64,000 nt of DNA from Rheinheimera sp. SA_1 (GTDB lineage Bacteria; Pseudomonadota; Gammaproteobacteria; Enterobacterales; Alteromonadaceae). The stretch lies in the NCBI RefSeq assembly GCF_001669775.1, contig NZ_LXWK01000011.1, positions 372,001 through 436,000 of the forward strand. Direction: 5' to 3'. Made by a program: the position numbers and the translations under genes. Position 1 is the stretch's first letter. Every line of letters starts with the position of its first letter. The notes below the pieces were generated by a model, which was not told where the DNA came from, searched no databases, and saw only the letters and a list, made by a program, of their open reading frames with translations. Below are positions 1 to 9,778 of this stretch, in pieces.

Positions 1-760
1 AGAATTCAGCATTTTTATTGTAAGCCTCTGCGTACACTTTTGCCGCTAATGCATCACCTTCACCGCGAACGGTACGGGAATTCCGCTCTGCTTCTGCCAC
101 CATAACGGTGACTTTAGCATCCACATCAGCACGAATAATTTCTGCTTGCTCCATACCACGGGCACGGTGCTCTTTTGCTACTGCAGTCCGCTCAGCACGC
201 ATCCGCTGGAAAATGTTGTTACTGATTTCATCCGGCAGGTTAATTTTCTTTACCCGCACATCTAGGATTTCAATACCAATTTCTTCAGCGCCTTTGCCAG
301 CCTGTGCCAGGGCGCCAGACATCAGCTCAGCCCTTTCACCAGAAACAATCTGCTGAATGGTGCGGGTACCAAACTCAGTCCGCAGACCGTTGTTGATATA
401 TTGCTTCAACAGGCTTTCCGCACGATCAGTACGACCGGTCGTGGACAGGAAATACTTGCCGAAATCTTTAATCCGCCATTTGACATAGCTGTCGACCAGT
501 AAGTCTTTTTTCTCAGCTGTCACAAAACGGTCTGCCGGGTCATCCAGTGTCTGAACTTTGGCGTCCAGAATGCGGACGTTTTCAATCAGAGGCAGCTTAA
601 AATGCAGGCCCGGTTCAAACACAACCACGCCGCCTGTGGCATCCCGCTGAATTTTGCTGAATTGGAACACAATACCGCGTTCGCCTTCTTTCACCACAAA
701 CAGCGACGAAAACACCACAACCGCAACTAAGGCTAATAAAGCAATAATAAAATTCTTCAT
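1..760 (-). CDS. hflC: HflC, FtsH protease modulator (3' end beyond window)
   Basis: Inner-membrane SPFH/band-7 protein that forms the HflKC complex and restrains the FtsH protease. The first 253 codons are visible from the ATG at 760; the frame is still open at base 1, so about 40 C-terminal residues are missing. An N-terminal membrane anchor (about residues 4-22, hydrophobic and Ala/Val-rich) is followed by the band-7 start VKEGERGIV and by the charged Glu/Arg/Ala-rich helical stretch typical of the family near residues 200-250. It starts 3 nt after the hflK stop codon, as expected for a co-translated pair. Identity is secure from sequence style and operon position. Confidence 0.96.
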   Translation of the reverse strand, partial: MKNFIIALLALVAVVVFSSLFVVKEGERGIVFQFSKIQRDATGGVVVFEPGLHFKLPLIENVRILDAKVQTLDDPADRFVTAEKKDLLVDSYVKWRIKDFGKYFLSTTGRTDRAESLLKQYINNGLRTEFGTRTIQQIVSGERAELMSGALAQAGKGAEEIGIEILDVRVKKINLPDEISNNIFQRMRAERTAVAKEHRARGMEQAEIIRADVDAKVTVMVAEAERNSRTVRGEGDALAAKVYAEAYNKNAEF

Positions 761-763
761 CGG

Positions 764-1909
764 TTAGCCCCTTCCTGCTCTGTTACTGTCTGAACGAGGT
801 GTCTCAATCCGCGGATCCGCAGAACGAGCATCGCCACTATTCAGGCGCGGTTCCATCACCGCAGGTTTTGCTGCACCATTCTGATTTAGCATTTTATCCA
901 GCGGTAAATACATAATATTACTGCCATTTTTCACATCAATTAACACTTTAGACGTATTGCCGTACACCTGTTCCATCGTCTCTAAATACAGACGTTCACG
1001 GGTTACCTGCGGCGAAGCAATGTACTCAGGCAACAGTTTTTCAAAGCGGGCAACTTCACCCTGTGCTTTTAACTGTGACTGCTGTTTATAGGCTTCTGAT
1101 TCCTGCATCACGCGGTTCACCCGACCACGCGCTTCAGGTTCAATGGCTCTGGCATAAGCCGTTGCTTCCTGAATAAAACGCTGTTCATCTTCTTGTGCGG
1201 CAATCGCATCATCAAAAGAAGCTTTTACTTCTTCTGGCGGACGGGCATCACGGAAGTTGACGTCAACAATCTGCAAACCAAGGTTATAAGGTTTGATGAT
1301 GGCTTCAAGCTCAACCCGGGTGTTCTGACGGATCAGTTCACGACCTTTGGTTAATACATCGTCCATCAATGAATGACCAATCACGAAGCGTAAAGCGGCA
1401 TCAGTCGCCTGACGCAGACTGCTGTCCGGATCCACCACTGCAAATTTATAAAGTCTTGGATCTTCAACCCGGTACTGCACTTCAAAAGTAACCCGTACCA
1501 GATTTTGATCCTGCGTCAGCATAAAACCATCAGTTTTTAAAGTTTCTACGCTGCTGATATCAACTGGCAACACCTGATCAATAAAAGTCGGTTTCCAGTT
1601 GATACCTGGATTGACTTCACTGTGGTACTGACCAAAACGCAGGATCACCCCGCGCTCAGATTCTTTGATGGTGTAAATACCACTGAATAACCAGCCAATT
1701 AATGCAACCACCAGTAACAACACCAATGCAGCAGAGCCGCCATTGTTGCTGCTGTCAGACGATCCGCCTTTATTGCCGCCGAAGATACCACCGAGTTTTT
1801 TACTCAGATTGCGAAACACTTCATCCATATCGGGCGGGCCTTGGTTCTTTCCACCCTGGTTCCAGGGATCATTGTTTTTGCCGTTATTGCCCGGCTCATT
1901 CCAAGCCAT
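764..1909 (-). CDS. hflK: HflK, FtsH protease modulator
   Basis: Partner of HflC in the periplasm-exposed complex that encloses FtsH. It is 381 residues long. The N-terminal 58 residues are rich in Gly, Asn and Lys (low complexity, cytoplasmic), followed by one membrane segment at about 59-80 and the band-7 domain starting IKESERGVILRFG. The C-terminal tail is Arg/Asp/Ser-rich and looks disordered. The gene lies between hflX and hflC, all on the minus strand, the same order as in Escherichia coli. Length and architecture are normal. Confidence 0.97.
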   Translation of the reverse strand: MAWNEPGNNGKNNDPWNQGGKNQGPPDMDEVFRNLSKKLGGIFGGNKGGSSDSSNNGGSAALVLLLVVALIGWLFSGIYTIKESERGVILRFGQYHSEVNPGINWKPTFIDQVLPVDISSVETLKTDGFMLTQDQNLVRVTFEVQYRVEDPRLYKFAVVDPDSSLRQATDAALRFVIGHSLMDDVLTKGRELIRQNTRVELEAIIKPYNLGLQIVDVNFRDARPPEEVKASFDDAIAAQEDEQRFIQEATAYARAIEPEARGRVNRVMQESEAYKQQSQLKAQGEVARFEKLLPEYIASPQVTRERLYLETMEQVYGNTSKVLIDVKNGSNIMYLPLDKMLNQNGAAKPAVMEPRLNSGDARSADPRIETPRSDSNRAGRG

Positions 1910-1957
1910 ACTTCACTCCGTCTTGCTGTAAACAGTTGAGGTTAATGTATCAAAAAG

Positions 1958-3241
1958 TCAGGTCGAGACGATAAAATTTTGCAACAAACCGTCGCTTTGT
2001 TTAAGCAACCGCTCCCATTGCGGCTTTGCCAGTGCAATTTGCAGCAGACAAACCCCTTGTTCATCAAAATGTTCTTGTTGCACTGCCCCCATTTCATGAA
2101 ACCTGGCACGCCAGGATGCAGCATCAGGTGGTAGCGCTAAATTAAGCCGTTGATAACTGTCCGATAATAAAGTCACGATAGCTTCGGTCAGTAAATTCAG
2201 CCCGTCGCCGCTTTGTGCCGACAGATAAACCGCAACCGGTGTCCCTGATTCGTCGTATTCAATTCGGGCATTTTGCTGCAGCACATCAATTTTGTTATAA
2301 ACAAACAGCTGCGGCAAGTCGTCCGCTTCTATTTCATGTAACACTTTTTGTACTTGCTTGATGTTATCTTCCAGCCTTGGGTCTGCAAGATCAATCACAT
2401 GCAATTGCAAATCAGCTTCGCGGCTTTCCTGCAGCGTCGACTTAAACGCTGCTACCAAATCATGCGGTAAATGCCGGATAAACCCCACCGTATCAGCAAA
2501 AATTAACTGGCCGAAATCTGCCAGCTTAATTTGCCGCAGCGTTGGATCTAAAGTCGCAAACAACTGATCTGCTGCGTACACTTCGGATTGGGTCAGCCGG
2601 TTAAATAAAGTCGATTTGCCAGCGTTGGTATAACCAACTAACGAAATCACCGGAATCTCAGCACGTTGCCGCGCTTTACGTCCTTGTTCCCGTTGTTTGC
2701 CGACTTTTTCCAGCTTTTGATGTAGTGCAGCTATACGATCACGCAACAAGCGTCGATCAGTTTCGAGCTGGGTTTCGCCAGGGCCCCGTAAACCGATACC
2801 GCCTTTTTGCCGCTCGTTATCAAAACCACGAATGAGCCTTGAGGCCAAATGCTTAAGTTGCGCCAGCTCGACCTGCAATTTACCTTCGTAACTGCGGGCG
2901 CGCTGCGCAAAAATATCGAGGATGAGTGTGGTTCTGTCGATGACCCGACACTGAAAAACGCGTTCCAGATTACGGGTTTGGGCCGGCGATAAGGCGTGGT
3001 TAAAAATAACCACAGTTGCAGCGAGATCAGCGACTTGCTGCGCTACTTCTAATGCTTTGCCGGAACCAATAAATAGTCGGGCATCAATTGAACTGCGGCT
3101 ACAACTTACTACAGCCAGTTCAGCGACACCCGCGGAAGAAACCAACATCTGCAACTCATGAAGATCTTCACAAGCGCTTTCTTGCGGGAAAAAAACATGC
3201 ACAAGGATCGCTTGCTCAGCCAGCGTTTCACGGTCAAACAA
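1958..3241 (-). CDS. hflX: HflX, ribosome-associated GTPase
   Basis: GTPase that splits stalled or heat-damaged ribosomes. In its 427 residues the N-terminal HflX domain is followed by the family signature GGIGLRGPGETQLE (about 147-160), a basic coiled-coil helix, the P-loop GYTNAGKS (203-210), the G3 motif DTVGF, and the NKID G4 motif near residue 317. It lies 18 nt downstream of the hfq stop codon and upstream of hflK, so it is part of the miaA-hfq-hflX-hflKC transcription unit. Confidence 0.97.
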   Translation of the reverse strand: MFDRETLAEQAILVHVFFPQESACEDLHELQMLVSSAGVAELAVVSCSRSSIDARLFIGSGKALEVAQQVADLAATVVIFNHALSPAQTRNLERVFQCRVIDRTTLILDIFAQRARSYEGKLQVELAQLKHLASRLIRGFDNERQKGGIGLRGPGETQLETDRRLLRDRIAALHQKLEKVGKQREQGRKARQRAEIPVISLVGYTNAGKSTLFNRLTQSEVYAADQLFATLDPTLRQIKLADFGQLIFADTVGFIRHLPHDLVAAFKSTLQESREADLQLHVIDLADPRLEDNIKQVQKVLHEIEADDLPQLFVYNKIDVLQQNARIEYDESGTPVAVYLSAQSGDGLNLLTEAIVTLLSDSYQRLNLALPPDAASWRARFHEMGAVQQEHFDEQGVCLLQIALAKPQWERLLKQSDGLLQNFIVST

Positions 3242-3259
3242 ACGATAATATCCTGTTTT

Positions 3260-3517
3260 TTATTCTATCTCATCCATGTCACCGCCACCGGCGCCATGGC
3301 TGACCATTGTGTTCACAGCACGGGCCGGAACAACGGTCGAGATAGCATGCTTGTACACCATCTGACTGACAGTGTTTTTTAACAAAATGACAAACTGATC
3401 AAATGACTCGATTTGTCCCTGTAATTTAATCCCATTCACCAGATAAATAGAAACTGGAATACGTTCCCGTCGTAAGGTGTTTAAAAATGGGTCTTGTAAA
3501 GATTGGCCCTTTGCCAT
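3260..3517 (-). CDS. hfq: Hfq, RNA chaperone
   Basis: Hexameric Sm-like RNA chaperone that pairs small RNAs with mRNAs. At 85 residues it has a short C-terminal tail (Gly-rich and then acidic DMDEIE) compared with 102 in E. coli. Key residues are at their usual numbers: Q8, rim arginines R16/R17/R19, distal-face Y25 and K31, proximal-face F42, and the YKH motif at 55-57. It sits between miaA and hflX. The acidic tail end matches the acidic C-terminus thought to displace RNA in other Hfq proteins. Confidence 0.98.
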   Translation of the reverse strand: MAKGQSLQDPFLNTLRRERIPVSIYLVNGIKLQGQIESFDQFVILLKNTVSQMVYKHAISTVVPARAVNTMVSHGAGGGDMDEIE

Positions 3518-3609
3518 GTGCCGCTTTCCTTTTCTTAGTTCTGATTCTTGATATATGGATTATTATATTATTTTCAAGTCGTTAAATAACGATTTTTTTC
3601 TTCACTAAA

Positions 3610-4530
3610 TTAGCGTAGCGAAGATAAAACAGCTTGCAAGTTTTCCGCAGGACTAACTTCACTTTTCAGCCAGTTTAATTCCTGCCAACTGCGCAGCCAG
3701 GTCAATTGTCTTTTGGCCAGCTGCCTTGTTGCGGCGACACCACGATACACCATCTCAGGGTAACTCACTAGCCCGTCCAGATAATCCCACATCTGCCGGT
3801 ATCCAACACAGCGCATCGACGGCAAATTGGCATGCAAATCACCACGTTGTCTGAGCTGCATCACTTCTTCCTCAAAGCCTTGTTGCAACATCTGGTTAAA
3901 CCGTAGTTCGATACGCTGATGCAACAAAGCACGATCAGTAGGCGCTATCGCAAATTGCTTAACCGGATAAGGGAAAGCTTCGCCTTTGTCTGTTGTCCAT
4001 TCGGTCAGACTTTTGCCACTGACTAAAAATACTTCCAGCGCTCTATTAATCCGTTGTGGATCATTCGGATGAATTCTGGCTGCTGACACTGGATCAACCT
4101 CAGCCAATTGCTGATGTAAAGCAGCCCAGCCGAGTGTTGCCGCTTGTTGCTCAAGTTCTGCCCTTATTGCAGGCGAAGCTTCTGGCAACGGCGAGATCCC
4201 ATCCAATAACGCCTTATAATACAACATGGTACCACCAACCAGCAGCGGAACCTTGCCTTTATTACGAATATCTTCAATCTGCAGCAACGCATCACGTCGA
4301 AAATCGGCTGCGGAATAAGCTTCAGTCGGTTCCAGAATATTAATCAGCCGATGTGGAGCCCGCGCTAATTCTTCTGCAGAAGGCTTTGCTGTACCTATAT
4401 CCATCCCGCGATAAATTAACGCACTGTCGACACTGATAATTTCTGCGTTAATTTGTTCGACTAACTCTATCGCCAACGCCGTTTTGCCGGACGCTGTCGG
4501 GCCCATCAGACAGATCACCGGCATTGTCAT
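3610..4530 (-). CDS. miaA: MiaA, tRNA dimethylallyltransferase
   Basis: Transfers the dimethylallyl group to A37 of tRNAs that read UNN codons. It is 306 residues long, with P-loop GPTASGKT at 10-17, the [17 protein letters not shown] substrate region (DSxxxYxxxxIGTAKP is the family signature) and GYRQMWDYL near residue 243. The start lies 10 nt after the mutL stop, in the conserved order mutL-miaA-hfq. Standard length. Confidence 0.97.
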   Translation of the reverse strand: MTMPVICLMGPTASGKTALAIELVEQINAEIISVDSALIYRGMDIGTAKPSAEELARAPHRLINILEPTEAYSAADFRRDALLQIEDIRNKGKVPLLVGGTMLYYKALLDGISPLPEASPAIRAELEQQAATLGWAALHQQLAEVDPVSAARIHPNDPQRINRALEVFLVSGKSLTEWTTDKGEAFPYPVKQFAIAPTDRALLHQRIELRFNQMLQQGFEEEVMQLRQRGDLHANLPSMRCVGYRQMWDYLDGLVSYPEMVYRGVAATRQLAKRQLTWLRSWQELNWLKSEVSPAENLQAVLSSLR

Positions 4531-4540
4531 ACAAACTTAC

Positions 4541-6343
4541 TCATGGCTTGGCCTCTAACAACAGCTGACTAATTGATATATCTAATGGCACTGCATGCCA
4601 GGACGAAGGCTCGGACAAATGTGGTGCAAAATAGTTTAAAAAAATCGATAAAGAAAACCAATTTTGCTGCAAGCCGCTTTGCAGTAGCTGAAGCAGCAAC
4701 TGACGCGCGCCAGATTCGGTTTGCTCTGGCCACTGTTGCCACCAGAGCGGCAACCATTGACTTAACGCAGTTTGCCGCAACAACAGCGGCACTGCCCTCA
4801 CAATCAACACGTTATTGTTTAATACCAAATCAAAACCTAATTCCGCCAGGTTTTGCGCCTGTTTCAGTAACACTGCTTTTTCGGATGCTTGTAGCGTAAG
4901 TCGCAGCGGCAACAATAATGACGACGATGCCGCCGGCTGCGCCAGCCATAAATCGCATAAGCTGTAGCTGGCATCAACCAGCCATAGCTTATCGTCGAAT
5001 GCTGCAACCGCGTAACAACCGCCAGCAGCTAACCAAGGAGATCCGGAATCACTGAATGACGGTAATGGCGCTAGCGCGGCGTTGTCAGCATTGACGCCAT
5101 TCGCGGGAGGAGCAGCTACCGGCAGTGGCCAACCAGCACCTGGTCTTGCTGTTGTTGGCGGCGTTGATGTAAATACCCGCGCTGGACGATGCGAAAATGC
5201 GCCAAAATTGGCGGTAGTACCGTGTTGGTTGGCGCCATAATTGCCGGTCGCCTCCCGAATCGAAGGCGATTTCACCAGCTTAGAAGCTGCTGAAATAGCA
5301 ACAGTTGACGAAGCTTCAGCTTCTTCAACGGCGGCATCAAATAAAGCAGGTTGCAGACAAACCTGCGCCAACGCACTGACTACAAAATCGTGCACCAACC
5401 GCGCCTGATGAAACCGAACTTCGTGTTTTGCCGGATGCACATTGACATCGAGTTGCTGCGGATCCAGTTCCAGATAAAGTACAAAGGCTGGTTGCGCGCC
5501 TGGTAACAATATATCGCCATACGACTGACGAATAGCGTGATTCAGCAGTTTGTCACGCATCATCCGGCCGTTAACATAACTGAACTGACAAGCGGGCTGC
5601 GTCTGACAGGCATGCGGTAACTGCACCCAGCCCCACAGCCGCATGTCATCGTACTGACTTTCGACATAAAGCGCTGATTCAATAAAACCGCGGCCACAAA
5701 GCTGCGCCAGACGTTTTTCCTGGGCGGCTCTATCTGTTGCTGCTTTTAATTGGCGCACGGTCTGGCCGTTGTGGGTTAGCGTCCAGTTCACGTCATAACG
5801 ACTCAATGCTAACCGTTTGACCAGCTCGTCGATATGTGCAAACTCGGTTTTGTCACTGCGCAAAAATCGCCGGCGCGCCGGCGTATTAAAAAACAAATCC
5901 AGCACTTCAATGCTACTGCCTGGAGGGTGCGCTGCCGGGCGCAGTTGCACCTGCATTTCACGGCCTTCAGCAATGGCTTGCCAGGCACTATCCTGATCTG
6001 CGGGTCTGGACGTTAACGTCAGCCGCGACACCGAACTGATACTGGCCAAAGCTTCGCCCCGAAAGCCCAGGCTAAGAATTTGTTCTAAATCAGATAATTG
6101 ATGGATTTTACTGGTAGCGTGGCGGCAAAGCGCCAGTTCGAGCTCGGATTTAGCGATGCCACAGCCATCGTCGCGAATGCGGATGAGCTTGCTGCCACCT
6201 TTTTCGATGTCGATAGTAATAGTGGTCGCACCCGCGTCCAGACTGTTTTCGACCAGCTCTTTCACCACAGATGCTGGCCTTTCAACCACCTCACCTGCGG
6301 CAATCTGATTCGCTAACTGAGGCGATAAAATCTGGATAGCCAT
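4541..6343 (-). CDS. mutL: MutL, DNA mismatch repair ATPase
   Basis: Mismatch-repair matchmaker that couples MutS to downstream endonuclease and helicase steps. It is 600 residues long. The GHKL ATPase motifs are clear at the N-terminus: [24 protein letters not shown] and GFRGEAL. The N-terminal transducer domain ends near residue 335. A Pro/Ala-rich variable linker (about 340-440) and a C-terminal dimerisation domain follow. I do not see a DQHA-type endonuclease motif in the C-terminal part, consistent with MutL from bacteria that use MutH. It abuts amiB with no gap. Confidence 0.97.
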   Translation of the reverse strand: MAIQILSPQLANQIAAGEVVERPASVVKELVENSLDAGATTITIDIEKGGSKLIRIRDDGCGIAKSELELALCRHATSKIHQLSDLEQILSLGFRGEALASISSVSRLTLTSRPADQDSAWQAIAEGREMQVQLRPAAHPPGSSIEVLDLFFNTPARRRFLRSDKTEFAHIDELVKRLALSRYDVNWTLTHNGQTVRQLKAATDRAAQEKRLAQLCGRGFIESALYVESQYDDMRLWGWVQLPHACQTQPACQFSYVNGRMMRDKLLNHAIRQSYGDILLPGAQPAFVLYLELDPQQLDVNVHPAKHEVRFHQARLVHDFVVSALAQVCLQPALFDAAVEEAEASSTVAISAASKLVKSPSIREATGNYGANQHGTTANFGAFSHRPARVFTSTPPTTARPGAGWPLPVAAPPANGVNADNAALAPLPSFSDSGSPWLAAGGCYAVAAFDDKLWLVDASYSLCDLWLAQPAASSSLLLPLRLTLQASEKAVLLKQAQNLAELGFDLVLNNNVLIVRAVPLLLRQTALSQWLPLWWQQWPEQTESGARQLLLQLLQSGLQQNWFSLSIFLNYFAPHLSEPSSWHAVPLDISISQLLLEAKP

Positions 6344-7762
6344 TTATTCGGGGATCCGCAGCACCTGACCAATTTTAATATTGTCAGTGGTCAGCTTGTT
6401 GTAGCTGCGAAGTACCGACATCGGCACCGCATAACGTTTAGCCAGACCGGATAACGACTCGCCGCGTGTTACCTTATGCAAACGTGGATTAACAATACTT
6501 TCTACCGGCTCGCTAACTCTGGTCACGTTTTGTGCTGAGGAGGCGCTGCTGCCTGCGCTTCGGATCTCGCTGGGCTGACTGCGCCCAGGTGCCTGACCTT
6601 TGCGCTGCGCTAGCCAAGAATCGGCCGGCGGCGATTGTTCAAAATGACGCTTTAAGGCGCGAAAAACTGCCGCTGCAAGCTTTTGCTGATGGGATGCTGA
6701 TTTTAACTTTTGTTCTTCGCTGGGGTTTGAAATATAACCGGTTTCGACCAAAATCGACGGAATATCCGGTGCTTTGAGTACACCAAGACTCGCGGCCTGT
6801 GGTTCTTTTTTGTGCAGATGGGTCACTTTACTCATTTCTGCGAGCACCTGACGTGCCACTTCAAAACCAGTGGTCATCGAATGATTCATCGACAAATCGA
6901 GCACAGTTTGCGCCAGATAACGCTCGTTAGCCGAATCCTTAATCACTTCCGCCACACCGCCCAACAATTCGGAATGTTGTTCGGTTTGCTCCAGCATCCG
7001 GCCGACCTCAGTTGTCGCACGGCGTAAGGACAACACCCATACAGAACCGCCATGGGCTTTGCGATTAGCAACCGCATCAGCATGAATTGAAACCAGTAAA
7101 TCGGCTTGTTTATTGCGGGCAACATCCGGTCTTTTGCTTGGATAAATATAGTAGTCTGAAGTGCGGGTCATCACGGCTTTAAAGCCAGGTTCTTTATTGA
7201 TCAGCGCCATCAACCGCTCGGAAACAGCCAGTGTGACATGCTTTTCATAAGTGCCTTTGGGGCCAACAGCGCCCGGATCATGGCCGCCATGTCCGGCATC
7301 AATCGCAATAACCACTTCGCGGCCACCAGCGCGTTGGGTTCGGGGCGCAGGGGCTGCGGTAATCGCTTGTTCAGCCTGCGGATCAGCTAAGTCCAACACC
7401 AGCCGATGGCCATACCTGTCCAGTGGCGGCAAACTAAAGGCTTTTTCGCGGGCCGGCCGATTGAGTTCGACCTGCAATAAAATACCACGGCCCGACGCCA
7501 GCCGCTGTACCCGGATATCTTTGATTAAATCCGATTGTCCGGACATTTTACCCAGTGACGGGCTATCAATATTATTGATTTCCAGCTGTACCAGATTTTG
7601 TTTTTGACTGAGCAACCGGAATTGCGCTTTCCCGCTTAAATCAAATACCACCCGGGTACTGTCAGGGGACGGCCAGATCCGCACGCTGTCGATGCGCTCG
7701 GCAGCCAGCAGCGATGTACTGATCAACATGATAAATACAGTGACAAGCCGCATAAGCTTCAT
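6344..7762 (-). CDS. amiB: N-acetylmuramoyl-L-alanine amidase with AMIN and LysM domains
   Basis: Periplasmic zinc amidase that cleaves the stem peptide from MurNAc during cell separation. It is 472 residues long. There is a signal peptide at about 1-20, an AMIN domain (about 25-130) for septal targeting, and an Amidase_3 domain (about 150-375) with the zinc-binding [11 protein letters not shown] and SIHADA motifs and the catalytic ETGYISNP region. A Ser-rich linker leads to one C-terminal LysM peptidoglycan-binding repeat (about 428-471). The EnvC/NlpD-regulated helix region is present between the zinc motifs. It overlaps tsaE by 4 nt. Confidence 0.95.
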   Translation of the reverse strand: MKLMRLVTVFIMLISTSLLAAERIDSVRIWPSPDSTRVVFDLSGKAQFRLLSQKQNLVQLEINNIDSPSLGKMSGQSDLIKDIRVQRLASGRGILLQVELNRPAREKAFSLPPLDRYGHRLVLDLADPQAEQAITAAPAPRTQRAGGREVVIAIDAGHGGHDPGAVGPKGTYEKHVTLAVSERLMALINKEPGFKAVMTRTSDYYIYPSKRPDVARNKQADLLVSIHADAVANRKAHGGSVWVLSLRRATTEVGRMLEQTEQHSELLGGVAEVIKDSANERYLAQTVLDLSMNHSMTTGFEVARQVLAEMSKVTHLHKKEPQAASLGVLKAPDIPSILVETGYISNPSEEQKLKSASHQQKLAAAVFRALKRHFEQSPPADSWLAQRKGQAPGRSQPSEIRSAGSSASSAQNVTRVSEPVESIVNPRLHKVTRGESLSGLAKRYAVPMSVLRSYNKLTTDNIKIGQVLRIPE

Positions 7763-8229
7763 GTGTTTACCAGCCCGAGCATCTGCTGCCCTAACGGCGT
7801 TTGTGCCCGTAAGTGGATCATGCGCTCAGTTTCAGAAATAACTTGCAATTCAATGTCCAAATCGGCCGTTGGTAACAAAGGTTCACCCCGCTCTGGCCAT
7901 TCAATCAAACAAAGCGTGTTGGCAGAAAAATAATCCCGAATGCCCATAAATTCCAGTTCTTCCGGATCCATTAAACGATATAAATCAAAGTGATAAATAG
8001 TGAGTGCCGGAAGTTGATAAGGTTCGACCAGGGTATAAGTCGGGCTTTTCACATTGCCCTGATAACCCAAAGCATGCAACAAACAACGACTGAAGGTTGT
8101 TTTGCCAGCGCCGAGGCCTCCATGTAAATAGATAACGCCGCCCTGCAGACAGGCTGGTGCCAGCTGGCTGGCAAAAAGTTGGGTCTCGGTTTCAGTGTGC
8201 AGGAGTCGTTGGTAATGAGTAACGAGCAT
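7759..8229 (-). CDS. tsaE: TsaE, ATPase of the tRNA t6A synthesis complex
   Basis: ATPase required with TsaB and TsaD for threonylcarbamoyladenosine at A37 of ANN-decoding tRNAs. It has a Walker [11 protein letters not shown], the [10 protein letters not shown] region and a FDLYRL segment. I use the ATG at 8229 (156 residues), because a GAGG ribosome site lies 6 nt upstream of it; the longer frame would need a TTG at 8241. It overlaps amiB by 4 nt (ATGA type), so the two are translationally coupled. The epimerase gene nnr, which commonly precedes tsaE, is absent here. Confidence 0.95.
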   Translation of the reverse strand: MLVTHYQRLLHTETETQLFASQLAPACLQGGVIYLHGGLGAGKTTFSRCLLHALGYQGNVKSPTYTLVEPYQLPALTIYHFDLYRLMDPEELEFMGIRDYFSANTLCLIEWPERGEPLLPTADLDIELQVISETERMIHLRAQTPLGQQMLGLVNT

Positions 8230-8432
8230 GCCTTTCCTCAATCAGAATTCAAACGACCGAAAGTCAGATTGCTCTGGCTGGGTCAATGCGGTCTATGCTA
8301 TCAAATTCATCCTGTCAGAACCACAGGCAATTTGGCGAATGCCAGAAAGCACCTCGCCTGTGCTACCATATCGGTGTCGATAAATCTGTTGGTTGAACCT
8401 TTCGCCACTGCCAAAATTACAGTAGAACATGC

Positions 8433-9578
8433 ATGAACACCCCTGTTGCCACGCCTGATATGACCGAACTTACCGCTCAGATTAAACAATGGGCGCTGGA
8501 TCTTGGTTTTTCGCAAGTCGGTATCGCCGATACCGACCTGCAACTGGAAGAACAGCGTTTACAACAGTGGCTGGATCAGGGCATGCACGGTGAAATGCAG
8601 TATATGGCGCAGCACGGCATGATGCGCGCAAGGCCGGCCGAACTGCTGCCGGGAACTTTACGGGTCATTTCAGTACGCCTGGATTATTTGTCTAAAGCCG
8701 CTGGTTTTGCTACCAACCTTGCCGACCCAACGCAGGCCTATATCAGCCGCTACGCTTTGGGTCGTGATTATCACAAAATCATCCGGCAGAAACTAAAACA
8801 ACTGGCTGACAAAATCAGCGCTGTTCAAGGCGAATTTGGTTTTCGGCCTTTTGTCGATTCAGCGCCGGTGCTGGAGCGGCCACTTGCCGCCAAAGCTGGC
8901 CTCGGCTGGATTGGCAAACATAGTTTATTGCTGAACCCACAAGCTGGCTCATGGTTTTTCCTTGGCGAACTACTGGTCGATTTACCGCTGCCGGTGGATC
9001 AGCCACTGTCCCAAGACTGCGGCAACTGTGTCGCCTGCATCACCATGTGCCCGACCGGCGCTATCGTCGCGCCTTATGTGGTGGACGCCAGACGTTGCAT
9101 AAGTTATCTGACCATTGAGCTCAAAGATGCCATTCCGGAAGACCTGCGGCCACTGATTGGCAACCGCATTTATGGCTGTGACGACTGTCAGTTGGTCTGC
9201 CCGGTCAACCGCACTGCCCCGCTGACCGATGAAGATGATTTCCAACGCCGGCCCCAATGGCAAAGTCAGACACTGCTGGCACTTATGCAATGGGACGAAG
9301 CCACCTTTTTAAAACAAACAGAGGGCTCTGCTATCCGGCGCATAGGATTTAGTCGCTGGCAACGGAATCTGGCGGTTGGTATTGGCAACGCGCCTTACAG
9401 CGAAGAGAATATTAAAGTACTACAAAGTTTTAGCGACCACCCGGATCTGATGGTGCGGGAACATATCGAATGGGCACTGGCGCAGCAGCTGCTGAAACAG
9501 CAACAGTTGGAGTTACAAAACCGTCAACAACAACGCTTGATCCGGATTATTCAGCTCGGTTTGCCACGTGATGCCTGA
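8433..9578 (+). CDS. queG: QueG, epoxyqueuosine reductase
   Basis: Cobalamin- and iron-sulfur-dependent enzyme that performs the last step of queuosine synthesis in tRNA. It is 381 residues long. Two ferredoxin-like [4Fe-4S] motifs are visible: CGNCVACITMCPTGA (about 196-210) and CDDCQLVCPVN (about 249-259). The C-terminal HEAT-like stretch is Gln-rich. It is divergent from tsaE. Its last 28 nt overlap the convergent DUF1289 gene. The queA and tgt genes of the same pathway lie at 53-55 kb. Confidence 0.96.
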   Translation: MNTPVATPDMTELTAQIKQWALDLGFSQVGIADTDLQLEEQRLQQWLDQGMHGEMQYMAQHGMMRARPAELLPGTLRVISVRLDYLSKAAGFATNLADPTQAYISRYALGRDYHKIIRQKLKQLADKISAVQGEFGFRPFVDSAPVLERPLAAKAGLGWIGKHSLLLNPQAGSWFFLGELLVDLPLPVDQPLSQDCGNCVACITMCPTGAIVAPYVVDARRCISYLTIELKDAIPEDLRPLIGNRIYGCDDCQLVCPVNRTAPLTDEDDFQRRPQWQSQTLLALMQWDEATFLKQTEGSAIRRIGFSRWQRNLAVGIGNAPYSEENIKVLQSFSDHPDLMVREHIEWALAQQLLKQQQLELQNRQQQRLIRIIQLGLPRDA

Positions 9579-9778
9579 TCTACCGCCTGAGCCGACGTCA
9601 AAACGTCAGCCGGACGCTTTTTTGCAGTCAATCGCTGTTCCGCCTGAGCCAGGATCTGTTGTTTCTGCGCTGCATCCGCCTGATGCCAACCACATATTTC
9701 AGTTAAACTGCGGCCACAACCCAGGCAAATATCATCTTGATCCAGGCAGCAATTTCTTTGGCAAGGTGCCTTATCCAT
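9551..9778 (-). CDS. DUF1289 family cysteine-rich small protein
   Basis: 75 residues. The N-terminal half carries the DUF1289 cysteine pattern (PCQRNCCLDQDDICLGCGRS followed by EICGW), suggesting a small metal- or Fe-S-binding protein; its function is unknown. Its ATG overlaps the stop of the upstream GGDEF-EAL gene as TAATG, so it is probably translationally coupled to it. Its 3' end runs 28 nt into the convergent queG gene. The C-terminal 30 residues are Ala/Gln/Arg-rich and less typical of the family. Confidence 0.85.
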   Translation of the reverse strand: MDKAPCQRNCCLDQDDICLGCGRSLTEICGWHQADAAQKQQILAQAEQRLTAKKRPADVLTSAQAVDQASRGKPS

